A stretch of 21,243 nt of DNA from Spirochaetia bacterium (GTDB lineage: Bacteria; Spirochaetota; Spirochaetia; Treponematales; Breznakiellaceae). Under the pieces are notes generated by a model, which saw only the letters and a list, made by a program, of their open reading frames with translations, had not been told where the DNA came from and ran no database searches. The first letter of the stretch is position 1, and each line of letters opens with the position of its first letter. This document shows, piece after piece, positions 6,774 to 14,560 of the stretch. The position numbers and the translations under genes are program-made. The stretch is from the NCBI GenBank assembly GCA_025997595.1, contig BNUU01000029.1:1-21243 (forward strand). The letters are read 5' to 3'.

Positions 6774-6845
6774 AGGCGCCGAACAGAATCGAACTGTTGC
6801 ATAAAGGTTTTGCAGACCTCTCCCTTACCGCTTGGGTACGGCGCC
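6774..6845 (-). tRNA. tRNA-Cys (anticodon GCA), island attachment target
   Basis: The minus strand folds into a complete cloverleaf. The acceptor GGCGCCG pairs with CGGCGCC over seven bases, the D-arm stem is CCC/GGG, the anticodon stem is GAGGT/ACCTT around loop CTGCAAA (anticodon GCA), and the T-arm is AACAG-TTCGATT-CTGTT. The unpaired base 73 is U, the classical cysteine identity base, which supports the assignment. CCA is not encoded. The island begins right after the tRNA 3' end and the integrase faces away, so the 3' part of this gene is the likely attachment sequence. The gene appears intact and functional. I saw no second copy of its 3' end within positions 1-6773. Confidence 0.95.
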
Positions 6846-6902
6846 ATTTATATTAAACATAGCAAAAACCTAAGAAAATGTCCAGACTAACCTTCCAAAA
6901 TC

Positions 6903-7817
6903 TCAACTTTTTCCCCTGTCGTAGGGCTGCCCGGAGGCGCGGGGGGCGTAGTCCTTGCCGCTGAACAGTACCAGGGTTACCAGGGTGATGAAGTAGGGGA
7001 GGGCGTTGAAAAATTCCGAGGGGAGGAACCGGAGGCTTTCAATATTGATGATATTGACCGCCAGGGCGGAGGAGGCCCCGAAGAGGAAGGAGGCGCCCAG
7101 GATGCCCAGGGGGAGCCAGCGTCCAAAGGAGACCGCCGCCAGGGCGATAAAGCCCTTTCCGTTGATCGTGAACACCGTAAACTGGATGTCCTGGGTTAGT
7201 ACGATGCAGCCCCCGGCAAGTCCCGCCAGGGCGCCGGAAATGAGCACCGCAATGTACCGGATCTGCAGTACTTTGACTCCCGCGGAGGCCAGGGCCTGGG
7301 GATGTTCCCCGCAGGCCCGCAGCCGCAGGCCCCAGGGCCGTTTGTACAGCACAAACCAGCTTAGGGCCAAAATGAACAGGGCGATCCAGACCGTGGGGTA
7401 GATACCGCCGGGGCCGGGCATCATCCCCATCCGGGGGTTCTGGGTCCGGTCCATGCGGAAGAGGAGCTGGCAGAAGAAGACCGTGATCCCGTTGGCAAGC
7501 AGGTTTATCCCCGTGCCGGAGATCACCTGGTCCGCCCGCAGGGTGATGGACGCAAAGGCATGTATCAGGGAAAAGAGACAGCCCATTACGGCGGAGAGGA
7601 AGAGCGCCAAAGGTATGGAGAAGCCGATGCGGGTTTCCAGCAGCACATGGGCCGTGGCGGCGGTCATGGCCCCGATGGACATGAGCCCCTCAAGGGCGAT
7701 GTTCACCACCCCGGAGCGTTCGCTGATCATGCCCCCGGTTGCGGCAATCAGAATGGGGGCCGTGATCATCAGGGTTGAGGGGAGCATGTTCCATAAAACC
7801 TGAAGGATTTCCATCAT
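6903..7817 (-). CDS. ABC transporter permease (nucleoside/BMP type), second subunit
   Basis: A 304-residue hydrophobic protein of the BPD_transp_2 family, partner of the preceding permease in a heterodimeric inner-membrane channel. The conserved start of the domain, 'ILIAATGGMISERSGVVNIALEGLM', is clear near residues 20-45, with about eight to nine further membrane segments. The typical mid-loop 'RACGEHPQALASAGV' lies near 168-182. ATG 7817 overlaps the TGA of the upstream permease (ATGA) and GGGAGG lies eight bases before it, so the genes are coupled. It is the last gene of the operon; no convincing terminator was seen between 6846 and 6902. The equivalent T. pallidum operon imports purine nucleosides. 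Confidence 0.92.
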   Translation of the reverse strand: MMEILQVLWNMLPSTLMITAPILIAATGGMISERSGVVNIALEGLMSIGAMTAATAHVLLETRIGFSIPLALFLSAVMGCLFSLIHAFASITLRADQVISGTGINLLANGITVFFCQLLFRMDRTQNPRMGMMPGPGGIYPTVWIALFILALSWFVLYKRPWGLRLRACGEHPQALASAGVKVLQIRYIAVLISGALAGLAGGCIVLTQDIQFTVFTINGKGFIALAAVSFGRWLPLGILGASFLFGASSALAVNIINIESLRFLPSEFFNALPYFITLVTLVLFSGKDYAPRASGQPYDRGKS

Positions 7818-8998
7818 TCTGCGGGCCTCCCGGTAACCTGATTGCCCTCATTCTGGGCCTTCCGGGCCTTTTCCTTCATCTGCCATTCGATGAGGATCTT
7901 CACCCCCGATCGGAGTGAAATAAAGACCACCACCAGTCCCATAATAATCGAGGTGATTTCTTTGGGGATTTGCCGGGACTGCATCAGGGGCTGGGCGGAC
8001 TTGAGCATCCCGAAGAGGAGTCCCGAAAGGGCGGTTCCCCAGGCGGTGCTGTTCCCCACCAGGGCCACGGCGATGCCGTCAAAGCCATAGCCGTCCTGGA
8101 CCGAAAGGACCCGGCCCGATGAAAAGACCCCCAGGGAAACCACCGCCCCGGCGAGCCCCGCAAAGGCCCCGGCAATGGCCATGGCGGTGGTGATGCTGGT
8201 ATTCACGCTGATCCCCCCGTAGCGGGCCGCTTCCTTGTTGAGCCCCGTGGCCCGCAGCCCATAGCCCAGCCGGGTTTTCCCCATGACTATCCAATAGAAG
8301 AAAATCGCCCCCAGAGTAAGCCAAAGGCCGTAATTCAACCGGGAGCCGTTGGTCAGGGCTTCCATGAGGGGACTGGAAAGCCGGGCGGTGGGCGGGAAGT
8401 TGGCGGTTTTGTAGGTGTTGGAGCCGGGAAGTCTCATCATAAGAAAGCGGGAGGCATAGAAGGCGATATAGTTCATCATGATAGTGGCGACCACCTCGGA
8501 AACGCTGAACCGGGCCTTGAGAAAGCCTACAATGCCCCCCCAGACCGCTCCCGCCAGAATCGCGGCGGCTACCGCCAGGACCCAGTGGAGCACCGGGACC
8601 GGCGGCCCGTAAAGGGCCACAAACTGGGCGGCAGTCAGCCCCACGATGTACTGCCCCTCGGCGCCGATGTTGAAAAGCCCGGTCCGGGCGGCGAAGCCCA
8701 TGGAGAAGCCGCAGAGGATCAGGGGCAGGGAACTGACGAACCATTCCCCCACGTAGTACATGTTCTGGGTGCCCCGGCGGAGGTCCCAGCCTGAAACCAC
8801 CTGGACTATGGCGGAATACATGCCGGCGGGGTTCCGGCCCACCGCGAAGATCAGCAGGGTACCGACCAGAAAGCCCAGGATCACCACCGCCGCCGAAACA
8901 AAGCCGTCGGAGCCGGTAAAGGTTTCCAGGATGCGGTCCTTAAAAGAGGGCGCTTCCGGTTGAGACATGGGTTTAATATCTTTCCGCTGTTCAGCCAC
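7814..8998 (-). CDS. ABC transporter permease (nucleoside/BMP type), first subunit
   Basis: A BPD_transp_2-family membrane protein of about 394 residues. A cytoplasmic N-terminus of about 35 residues precedes the first membrane span ('SAAVVILGFLVGTLLIFAVG'). The family signature 'GLFNIGAEGQYIVG' follows, then 'VVATIMMNYIAFY', and the coupling loop 'LRATGLNKEAARYGGI' in the middle, with about nine to ten spans in all. The frame opens at ATG 9028 inside the ATPase gene, but GTG 8998 has GGAGG eight bases upstream and overlaps the ATPase stop as GTGGCTGA, so I choose it. ATG 8968 is a weaker alternative. It forms the channel with the next permease. Confidence 0.92.
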   Translation of the reverse strand: MAEQRKDIKPMSQPEAPSFKDRILETFTGSDGFVSAAVVILGFLVGTLLIFAVGRNPAGMYSAIVQVVSGWDLRRGTQNMYYVGEWFVSSLPLILCGFSMGFAARTGLFNIGAEGQYIVGLTAAQFVALYGPPVPVLHWVLAVAAAILAGAVWGGIVGFLKARFSVSEVVATIMMNYIAFYASRFLMMRLPGSNTYKTANFPPTARLSSPLMEALTNGSRLNYGLWLTLGAIFFYWIVMGKTRLGYGLRATGLNKEAARYGGISVNTSITTAMAIAGAFAGLAGAVVSLGVFSSGRVLSVQDGYGFDGIAVALVGNSTAWGTALSGLLFGMLKSAQPLMQSRQIPKEITSIIMGLVVVFISLRSGVKILIEWQMKEKARKAQNEGNQVTGRPAE

Positions 8999-10544
8999 GG
9001 GACACCCCTCCATTGGAAGCGCCGTCACGGGCGATTCCTCCCATCATGGCGCCGATGAGCCGCTCATTTGCCTCCGCCGCAGGGAGCACCCCCACCACCT
9101 CGCCCTTGGAAACCGCGGCGATCCGGTCGCAGAGCCCCAGGATTTCGTCCAGTTCAAAGGACACCAGGAGCACCGCCCGTCCCTTGTCCCGTTCTTCCAT
9201 AATACGCCGGTGTATGTACTCAATGGCCCCCACGTCGAGGCCACGGGTCGGCTGGGAGACGATGAGGAGTTCCGGGGAGAGGTCTATCTCGCGGGCGATG
9301 ACCACCTTCTGCTGGTTTCCCCCGGACATGGAAGCCGCCGCCGTAGCGGCGCCGTTCCCCGCCCGGATATCGAATTCGGCGATAAGGGAGTCGGCGTGTT
9401 TGGCGATGGCGGGAAACCGGAGAAAACCCGGCCTGTTGGAATAGGGCTTTTTACGGAAACTTTTGAGGATGAGGTTTTCGTCCAGCCGGAAATCCAGGAT
9501 CAGGCCGTGTTTGTGCCGATCCTCGGGGACCAGGCCGATACCGCCTTCGTTCCGGGCTTTAATGCTTTCATGTGAAATATCAATATTTTTTAAGAGGATC
9601 CGCCCCGATTTAATCGGCAGGAGCCCCGCAATGGCGGCCACCAGCTCGGACTGGCCGTTGCCGTCCACACCGGCGACCCCTACCACTTCCCCGGCGCGGA
9701 CCTCCAGGGAAAGGCCGTTCACCGCGGGAATGCCCCGGCCGCCAATCACCGTCAGGTCCTCGATCTTTAAAACCACTTCCCCAAACCGGGCGGGCCCCCG
9801 CTCAACCTGGAAGTTTACCGCCCGGCCCACCATTTTTTCCGCAAGCTCCTGCTCGTCCGCGTCCGCCACAGTGACGGTATCAATGTACTTTCCCCGGCGC
9901 AGCACCGTACAGCGGTCCGCAGCGGCCTTTATCTCCTTGAGCTTGTGGGTGATAAAGACGATGGTCTTGCCTTCGGCCTTGAGGCGGCGGAAGATCGCCA
10001 AAAGTTCGTCGATTTCCTGGGGGGTAAGCACTGCGGTGGGCTCATCAAAAATAAGGATGTCCGCGTCACGGTAGAGGATTTTGAGGATCTCTACCCGCTG
10101 CTGCATCCCCACGGTGATGTTCTCGATCCGGGCCTTTGGGTCCACCGCAAGGCCGTAGGCCGCTGAAAGCTCCGCAACCCGCTTTTCCGCAGTCTGTAAA
10201 TCCAGATTTCCCGCGGAATTCCGGGGCTCAAGGCCCAAAACGATGTTTTCGGTGACCGTAAAGTTGTGGACCAGCTTGAAATGCTGGTGGACCATGCCGA
10301 TTTTAAGAGCCGTGGCGTCGTTGGGGCTGCGGATCTGCACTTCCTGCCCCCGGATTTTGATAATCCCCCCGTCACTTTCGTAAAGTCCGAAGAGGATGGA
10401 CATGAGAGTGGACTTGCCCGCCCCGTTTTCCCCCAAAAGGGCGTGGATTTCACCCTGGTCAACCGTAAAATTGACCCGGTCGTTAGCCACCACCCCGGGA
10501 AAAATCTTGGTGATATCCAACATTTCGATGGCCGGGGCGGACAT
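8991..10544 (-). CDS. ABC transporter ATP-binding protein with two nucleotide-binding domains
   Basis: A 517-residue double ATPase of the RbsA/YufO type that powers the two permeases. In domain 1, Walker A is GENGAGKS (38-45), Walker B is ILIFDEPT with catalytic E168, and the H-loop is H200, but the signature is degenerate (VGMQQ, 145-149). In domain 2, Walker A is altered (GVDGNGQS, 292-299), the signature SGGNQQ (407-412) is intact, Walker B ends in SQPT (S430, Q431 in place of D/E) and the H-loop histidine is replaced ('VSFELDE'). One composite site therefore keeps full catalytic residues, as is usual for this family. AGGAG precedes ATG 10544 by six bases, 17 bases after the BMP stop. Confidence 0.95.
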   Translation of the reverse strand: MSAPAIEMLDITKIFPGVVANDRVNFTVDQGEIHALLGENGAGKSTLMSILFGLYESDGGIIKIRGQEVQIRSPNDATALKIGMVHQHFKLVHNFTVTENIVLGLEPRNSAGNLDLQTAEKRVAELSAAYGLAVDPKARIENITVGMQQRVEILKILYRDADILIFDEPTAVLTPQEIDELLAIFRRLKAEGKTIVFITHKLKEIKAAADRCTVLRRGKYIDTVTVADADEQELAEKMVGRAVNFQVERGPARFGEVVLKIEDLTVIGGRGIPAVNGLSLEVRAGEVVGVAGVDGNGQSELVAAIAGLLPIKSGRILLKNIDISHESIKARNEGGIGLVPEDRHKHGLILDFRLDENLILKSFRKKPYSNRPGFLRFPAIAKHADSLIAEFDIRAGNGAATAAASMSGGNQQKVVIAREIDLSPELLIVSQPTRGLDVGAIEYIHRRIMEERDKGRAVLLVSFELDEILGLCDRIAAVSKGEVVGVLPAAEANERLIGAMMGGIARDGASNGGVSRG

Positions 10545-10561
10545 TTCTCACTCCTGACTAT

Positions 10562-11695
10562 TTAGTCATCAACCGCTTTCAGGTTCTGCGGAAAACCGGA
10601 GAGCTTCTTCGCCTCCGCATTGGTGGCGGCGATTTTGATCTGCCCGGAGGTGATCCGTGTCTTGATCTGTTCAAGCTGGCCTGCAATATCGGCGGAAAGG
10701 GCCTTGTTGGCGGTGGAATAACCCACCCCATCGGCCTTCAGATCAAAGGTGATAACCTCACCCTTGAAGGTGTTGTTCTTTACCGCGTTAAGGCCGTAGA
10801 TCAGGCTGGTTTCCACCCGCTTGAGCATGGAGGTCAGCACCGCAGACTCGGTGGCGTTGTAGAGTCCCTCTTCAAACTGATCCGAATCGACCCCGATGGC
10901 CCACACGTTCCGTCCCGCAGTGCGGTATTCCTTGGCCTGGGCGATGGTACCATTCCCGCTGCCCCCGGCGGCGGAATAGATGGCGTATACCCCGGAATCG
11001 TACCAGTTCTTCGCCTGGGTCTTGGCAAGGGCGGGAGCGCCCCAGTCATTGGTATAAAAATCTACGATCTGGGCATCGGGGATGACCGAAAGGATGCCCT
11101 GCACATAGCCGACCTCAAATTTGGTGATTGTCGCGCCGGGTACCCCGCCGATAAAGCCGAACCGGGGATTGGCAATGCCGTCGGCCTTGGCTTTGAGGGC
11201 CGCTGCGGCGCCCACCAGGAAGGAGCCTTCGTGCTCCGCATAAATGGCCTGCATCACGTTGGTAAGGCCGACCCAGTCAACATCCACGATCATGTAGTTC
11301 TGGTTGGGATTCGCCCTGGCAACTTCCCCCAGGGCATCCGCAAAGGTAAAGCCCGTGGTTACGATAAGATGATAACCCTCGTCGGTGGCCTGCCGGAGAT
11401 TGGGGATATACATATCCTGGGTCTGGGCGGTTACCACATCGTAGCCGGAGCCCCGTCCCTTGGCGTTCTGCCAGGTATCGCCGTAGAATTCCAGAATCCC
11501 CCGCCAGGCTGCGGCATTGAAGGACTTGTCGTCAATGCCGGTGGCATCGGTGAGAAGCCGGACCGTTACCCCCGTCCCGGCGCTGCCGGAACCTCCGGCG
11601 GAAGGGGCGGATGAACCCTGCTTACCGCCCCCGGCAAACAGGGAAGCCGTTGCCACCGCGCCTATCAGAAGCGCATATACTAACACTCTTTTCAT
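10562..11695 (-). CDS. BMP-family substrate-binding protein, probable purine nucleoside receptor (PnrA-like)
   Basis: A 377-residue periplasmic binding protein of the Bmp family (PF02608), which binds nucleosides for ABC import. Characteristic parts are the first strand 'VRLLTDATGIDDKSFNAAAW', 'FIGGVPGATITKFEVGYVQG' and 'IGVDSDQFEEG' in the closing half of the fold. The frame extends to 11746, but ATG 11695 follows GGAGG by five bases and starts a proper signal peptide. That peptide ends 'TASLFA|GGGKQ' with no cysteine, so it predicts signal peptidase I cleavage and a soluble protein, whereas T. pallidum PnrA/TmpC is a lipoprotein. It lies 44 bases after the hydrolase, with only a poor promoter match in the gap. 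Substrate is inferred from family and operon. Confidence 0.92.
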   Translation of the reverse strand: MKRVLVYALLIGAVATASLFAGGGKQGSSAPSAGGSGSAGTGVTVRLLTDATGIDDKSFNAAAWRGILEFYGDTWQNAKGRGSGYDVVTAQTQDMYIPNLRQATDEGYHLIVTTGFTFADALGEVARANPNQNYMIVDVDWVGLTNVMQAIYAEHEGSFLVGAAAALKAKADGIANPRFGFIGGVPGATITKFEVGYVQGILSVIPDAQIVDFYTNDWGAPALAKTQAKNWYDSGVYAIYSAAGGSGNGTIAQAKEYRTAGRNVWAIGVDSDQFEEGLYNATESAVLTSMLKRVETSLIYGLNAVKNNTFKGEVITFDLKADGVGYSTANKALSADIAGQLEQIKTRITSGQIKIAATNAEAKKLSGFPQNLKAVDD

Positions 11696-11739
11696 TTTTT
11701 CCTCCATACGAGACAAAAGCATAATCAAAAAAGCATCCT

Positions 11740-12699
11740 TTAACAACCGCCCGGTACATACTTCTCCAGGAATTGGGTAACCCGTTTTGCATACTCCGCC
11801 GTGTCGGTCTGGCAGGCAAGGCCGTGTCCGGCGCCGGGAACCACATAGAGCTCCTTGGGGGCGGCGCAGGCTTCGTAGAGGGAGTACACCATTCCGGTGG
11901 GAACAAAGGTGTCCGCATCGCCATGGATAAACAGGGTAGGAATTCTGATCTTCTTTACCTGCTCAAGACTGGAGGCTTCCTTAAAGGAATACCCCATCCG
12001 CTTTTTCGACAGCCGGTTCAGCGCTTTAAAGAGCGGAGAATCTCCGGTTTGCTTCAGGTGAAACCTCAATTTCGCCTGATGGATGAGTTCATCCTCCGCC
12101 GAAGTGTAGCCGCAGTCTTCGATGATCGCCTTTACTTCCGGGGGTGGGTCCTCGCCGCCGGTCATCATCACCGTGGCGGCCCCCATGGATATACCGAATA
12201 ACACAATCCGTACCGCGCCGGCAGTATTCCTGCGGGCCTTTACCCAGTCTATCCAGTCGAGGTAGTCCAGCCGTTCCGGCCAGCCGAAGCCGATATACTT
12301 CCCTTCGGAATTGCCGTGGCCCCGTGCGTTGGGCAGCAATACGTTGTACCCCAGCTGCTCGTAGAAATACTGGGCAAAGTTAGAAAAATCCTTCCCCGTA
12401 GTAGTGTACCCGTGGGCGATGATCATCGTTGCCGCGCCGGCAGGATTGGTCTGTTCAAGGTAATAACCCCGCAGGACCAGAGCGTCACGGGACCGGATCT
12501 CCACATCCTCGTATGGCATGGTATCTACCCAGAGCTTGGGTTCCCGCAGGGCGGCCCGTGCCTCGGCCCTGCGGAACGCCGTCGTCCCCGGCATGGGGTC
12601 CCTGCGCCCTGCGGCGAGATTGAAAAAATAAACCGGCGCCAGGCACAGCCCGGCAAGCAGGAAAACGGCAAGGCCTGCAATTACCACCGTAAGAACCAT
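11740..12699 (-). CDS. Membrane-anchored alpha/beta hydrolase, serine hydrolase type
   Basis: A 319-residue protein with one N-terminal membrane segment (residues 2-27, no cleavage motif) and an alpha/beta-hydrolase domain facing the periplasm or cytoplasm. Catalytic triad: nucleophile S171 in 'GISMG', acid D263 in 'HGDADTFVP' and H292 in 'GAGHG'. The oxyanion region is 'IIAHGYTTTG' (93-102), followed by 'LPNARGHGNSEG' (122-133). It resembles the YqkD-like family of uncharacterised esterases/peptidases. It is the first gene of the transporter operon and has a good promoter, so it may process a compound that the transporter imports; substrate unknown. The start has only a G-rich run (GGGGGG) five bases upstream as Shine-Dalgarno. 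Confidence 0.88.
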   Translation of the reverse strand: MVLTVVIAGLAVFLLAGLCLAPVYFFNLAAGRRDPMPGTTAFRRAEARAALREPKLWVDTMPYEDVEIRSRDALVLRGYYLEQTNPAGAATMIIAHGYTTTGKDFSNFAQYFYEQLGYNVLLPNARGHGNSEGKYIGFGWPERLDYLDWIDWVKARRNTAGAVRIVLFGISMGAATVMMTGGEDPPPEVKAIIEDCGYTSAEDELIHQAKLRFHLKQTGDSPLFKALNRLSKKRMGYSFKEASSLEQVKKIRIPTLFIHGDADTFVPTGMVYSLYEACAAPKELYVVPGAGHGLACQTDTAEYAKRVTQFLEKYVPGGC

Positions 12700-12724
12700 T
12701 TTTACCCCCCGTCCTCCCTTTCAG

Positions 12725-12753
12725 AGTATAACCCCCGGCATGACTTGTTGTAA
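12725..12753 (-). promoter_or_regulatory. Promoter of the hydrolase-nucleoside transporter operon
   Basis: On the minus strand TTACAA (12748-12753), a 17-base spacer and TATACT (12725-12730) match sigma-70 elements well. The start point would lie near 12718, giving a leader of about 20 bases before ATG 12699. Confidence 0.6.
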
Positions 12754-12808
12754 GCCACGCCCCTTGTCCTCCCCTTTCAACCTCTAGCCCCCCGGTATAT
12801 CTCTTCCC

Positions 12809-12814
12809 TATAAT
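12809..12814 (+). promoter_or_regulatory. Exact TATAAT, candidate -10 for the DUF362 gene
   Basis: TATAAT lies on the plus strand with no good -35 at 16-18 bases. Transcription would begin near 12821, only a few bases before the large inverted repeat, so the mRNA leader would consist almost wholly of that hairpin. Confidence 0.4.
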
Positions 12815-12823
12815 CGAAACAGG

Positions 12824-12914
12824 CCCCCTGCCCAAAGGGAAAAGCCTGTGAGGTCACTTGAATGAGCCCGTAGGGCGAGCGTGACCGAACAGGATTTTTC
12901 CTTTGGGCAGGGGG
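12824..12914 (+). repeat. Long imperfect inverted repeat (26-base arms), leader hairpin or small mobile repeat
   Basis: Arms at 12824-12849 and 12889-12914 are complementary over 26 bases with two mismatches; both include CCCCCTGCCCAAAGG or its complement. Nested inside are GGTCAC (12852-12857) with GTGACC (12881-12886) and GCCC (12866-12869) with GGGC (12873-12876). The structure ends five bases before the GGAG Shine-Dalgarno of the next gene. No U-tract follows on either strand, so it is not a standard terminator. It matches no riboswitch class I know. It may be an mRNA-stabilising or regulatory leader, or a dispersed palindromic repeat. Confidence 0.8.
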
Positions 12915-12927
12915 TAATGGAGATCCC

Positions 12928-14028
12928 ATGGAAAAGAACGAAATTTTAGTTGTTTACGGCGTACATCCCGCTGAAATGGCCGGTAAAATTGCCGAGGAGG
13001 CCCGTCTTGCGGAGCTTATCGGGGATAAAAAGAAGCGCATCGGCCTTAAGCCCAACCTGGTGGTTGCCCGCCCGGCGGAGGAGGGGGCCACCACCCACCC
13101 GGAAATCGCTGCGGGGCTCATCGATTACCTGCAAAAAAACGGGTTTACCAACATCGTGATCCTGGAAGGTTCCTGGGTGGGGGACAACACCCAGGACGCC
13201 TTCCGTAATTGCGGTTACGCCGAGCTTGCCCGGCAGAAGAAGGTGGAGCTTATCGACACCCAGCTTGACAAGGCGAAGCCCTACGACTGCAAGGGGATGA
13301 AGATAGAAATCTGTGACAGCGCCCGGGCGGTGGAGTTCATGATCAACCTCCCGGTGATGAAGGGCCACTGCCAGACCCTTCTTACCTGCGCCCTGAAAAA
13401 CAACAAGGGGATCATCCCGGACCGGGAAAAACGGCGCTTCCACAGCCTGGGGCTCCACAAGCCCATCGCCCACCTCAATACAGCGGTCCGGAACGACTTT
13501 ATCCTGGTGGACGGCATCTGCGGGGACCTGGATTTTGAGGAAGGCGGCAACCCCGTCCCCGCGGGGCGGATTTTCGCCGCCCGGGACCCGGTGCTCTGCG
13601 ACGCCTGGGCCGCGGAGCAGATGGGTTACGCCGTAAGCGAAATACCCTACATCGGCCTTGCGGAAAAGCTGGGCCTTGGGGTGGGGGACCCCAAAAAAGC
13701 GGCGGTGCGGGAACTGAACCAGCCCGGTGGGGCCGCCAAGGTCGGCAAAGCTGCCCAGCCGGGCGGCAAAGTCCGGGAACTTGCCCAATATGTAGAAGAA
13801 GCTGAAGCCTGCAGCGCCTGTTACGCCGCCCTGATCTTTGCCCTTTCCCGGATGGACCGGAACGAGCTTGCCCGTTTGAAGGGCAAAATCGCCATCGGCC
13901 AGGGATTCCGGGGCAAAAAGGGCGTCCTGGGGGTGGGCCGCTGCACCCAGGGCTTTACCGCCTCCTGTCCGGGCTGTCCGCCTTCGGGGGCGGAGGTGTT
14001 GGGTTTTTTGCGGGAACAGATGAATTGA
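12928..14028 (+). CDS. DUF362 family protein with C-terminal cysteine cluster
   Basis: A 366-residue protein of the DUF362 family, whose biochemical role is not settled. The family pattern is clear: 'GLKPNLVVARPAEEGATTHPEI' near residue 39, 'NLPVMKGHCQTLLTCALKNNKGIIP' at about 140-164 and 'DGICGDLDFEEGGNPV' at about 195-210. The C-terminus holds C295 and C298 (CSAC), C339, C347 and C350 (CPGC), a plausible iron-sulfur or metal site. Residues 260-285 contain an in-frame imperfect duplication (VRELNQPGG... then QPGGKVREL). It is soluble, with no signal peptide. GGAG lies five bases before ATG 12928, right after the hairpin. It is followed four bases later by ybaK. Many long frames on the other strand are GC-driven shadows. 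Confidence 0.88.
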   Translation: MEKNEILVVYGVHPAEMAGKIAEEARLAELIGDKKKRIGLKPNLVVARPAEEGATTHPEIAAGLIDYLQKNGFTNIVILEGSWVGDNTQDAFRNCGYAELARQKKVELIDTQLDKAKPYDCKGMKIEICDSARAVEFMINLPVMKGHCQTLLTCALKNNKGIIPDREKRRFHSLGLHKPIAHLNTAVRNDFILVDGICGDLDFEEGGNPVPAGRIFAARDPVLCDAWAAEQMGYAVSEIPYIGLAEKLGLGVGDPKKAAVRELNQPGGAAKVGKAAQPGGKVRELAQYVEEAEACSACYAALIFALSRMDRNELARLKGKIAIGQGFRGKKGVLGVGRCTQGFTASCPGCPPSGAEVLGFLREQMN

Positions 14029-14032
14029 TACT

Positions 14033-14518
14033 ATGACAAAGACCAATGTTAAAAGGACGAATGTCCTCCGTTTACTCGATGCCGCAGGAATTTCCTATAT
14101 CGTAAAAGAATATCCCGTGGATGAATCGGATTTATCCGGCATACATGCTGCGGCCCTTCTCGGTATGCCTGTGGAGCAGATCTTCAAGACCCTGGTGCTC
14201 CGGGGCGGCTCCGGCGCCTATGCGGTTTGCTGCATCCCCTGCGCGGGGGAACTGGATCTGAAAAAGACGGCCCGTGTCACGGGAGAAAAAAGTATTGATT
14301 TGATCCCGGTAAAGGATCTCCAACCCCTGACCGGCTATATCCGGGGAGGCTGTTCCCCCATCGGCATGAAGAAGCAGTTTCCCACTTTTATCGATGAAAC
14401 GGCGGAGTTCTTCGATACCATCGGTGTCAGCGCCGGACAGCGGGGGATGCAGGTGATTTTGAGTCCGGCGGAGCTTGTCGCCTTTACCGGGGCGGCGGTA
14501 GCGGATCTGACGGTATAA
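14033..14518 (+). CDS. ybaK: Cys-tRNA deacylase, YbaK/EbsC type
   Basis: A 161-residue cytoplasmic enzyme of the YbaK family, which hydrolyses mischarged Cys-tRNA(Pro) and helps keep translation accurate. Visible are the conserved lysine in 'IFKTLVLRG' (K52, equivalent of the functional lysine of YbaK), 'ELDLKKTARVTGEKS' at about 73-87 and the loop 'GYIRGGCSPIGMKKQFP' (101-117), which is characteristic of the family. Length is normal. It starts four bases after the DUF362 stop and lacks a clear Shine-Dalgarno, so translation probably depends on coupling to that gene. Other members of the wider family (ProX, the ProRS INS domain) differ in the G-G-C-S-P loop, so YbaK is preferred. Confidence 0.9.
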   Translation: MTKTNVKRTNVLRLLDAAGISYIVKEYPVDESDLSGIHAAALLGMPVEQIFKTLVLRGGSGAYAVCCIPCAGELDLKKTARVTGEKSIDLIPVKDLQPLTGYIRGGCSPIGMKKQFPTFIDETAEFFDTIGVSAGQRGMQVILSPAELVAFTGAAVADLTV

Positions 14519-14533
14519 ATCCCATACACGAGT

Positions 14534-14546
14534 ACGGGGCGCCCGT
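14534..14546. terminator. Weak stem-loop between convergent genes
   Basis: ACGGG-GCG-CCCGT lies in the 42-base gap between the convergent ybaK and response-regulator genes. Only TTTGAT follows on the plus strand, so terminator strength is doubtful. Confidence 0.25.
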
Positions 14547-14560
14547 TTGATGGATTCTTG

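Noticed and set aside
6254..6890. Plus-strand frames of 154 and 75 codons over the integrase start and the tRNA
   Set aside because: One overlaps the integrase antisense and the other runs through the tRNA-Cys gene on the opposite strand; neither has a family pattern or convincing start.
8967..10565. Several plus-strand frames of 70-200 codons across the ABC ATPase gene
   Set aside because: They lie antisense to a gene with unmistakable Walker and signature motifs, and their translations look like low-complexity shadow sequence.
12824..12914. The long inverted repeat as an intrinsic terminator or an insertion-sequence end
   Set aside because: There is no U-tract on either strand, no transposase nearby and no visible target duplication; regulatory leader or dispersed repeat fits better.
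12946..14046. A 366-codon open frame on the minus strand opposite the DUF362 gene
   Set aside because: It is an antisense shadow of a GC-rich gene: no Shine-Dalgarno at its start, no family pattern, and the plus-strand frame has clear DUF362 motifs.
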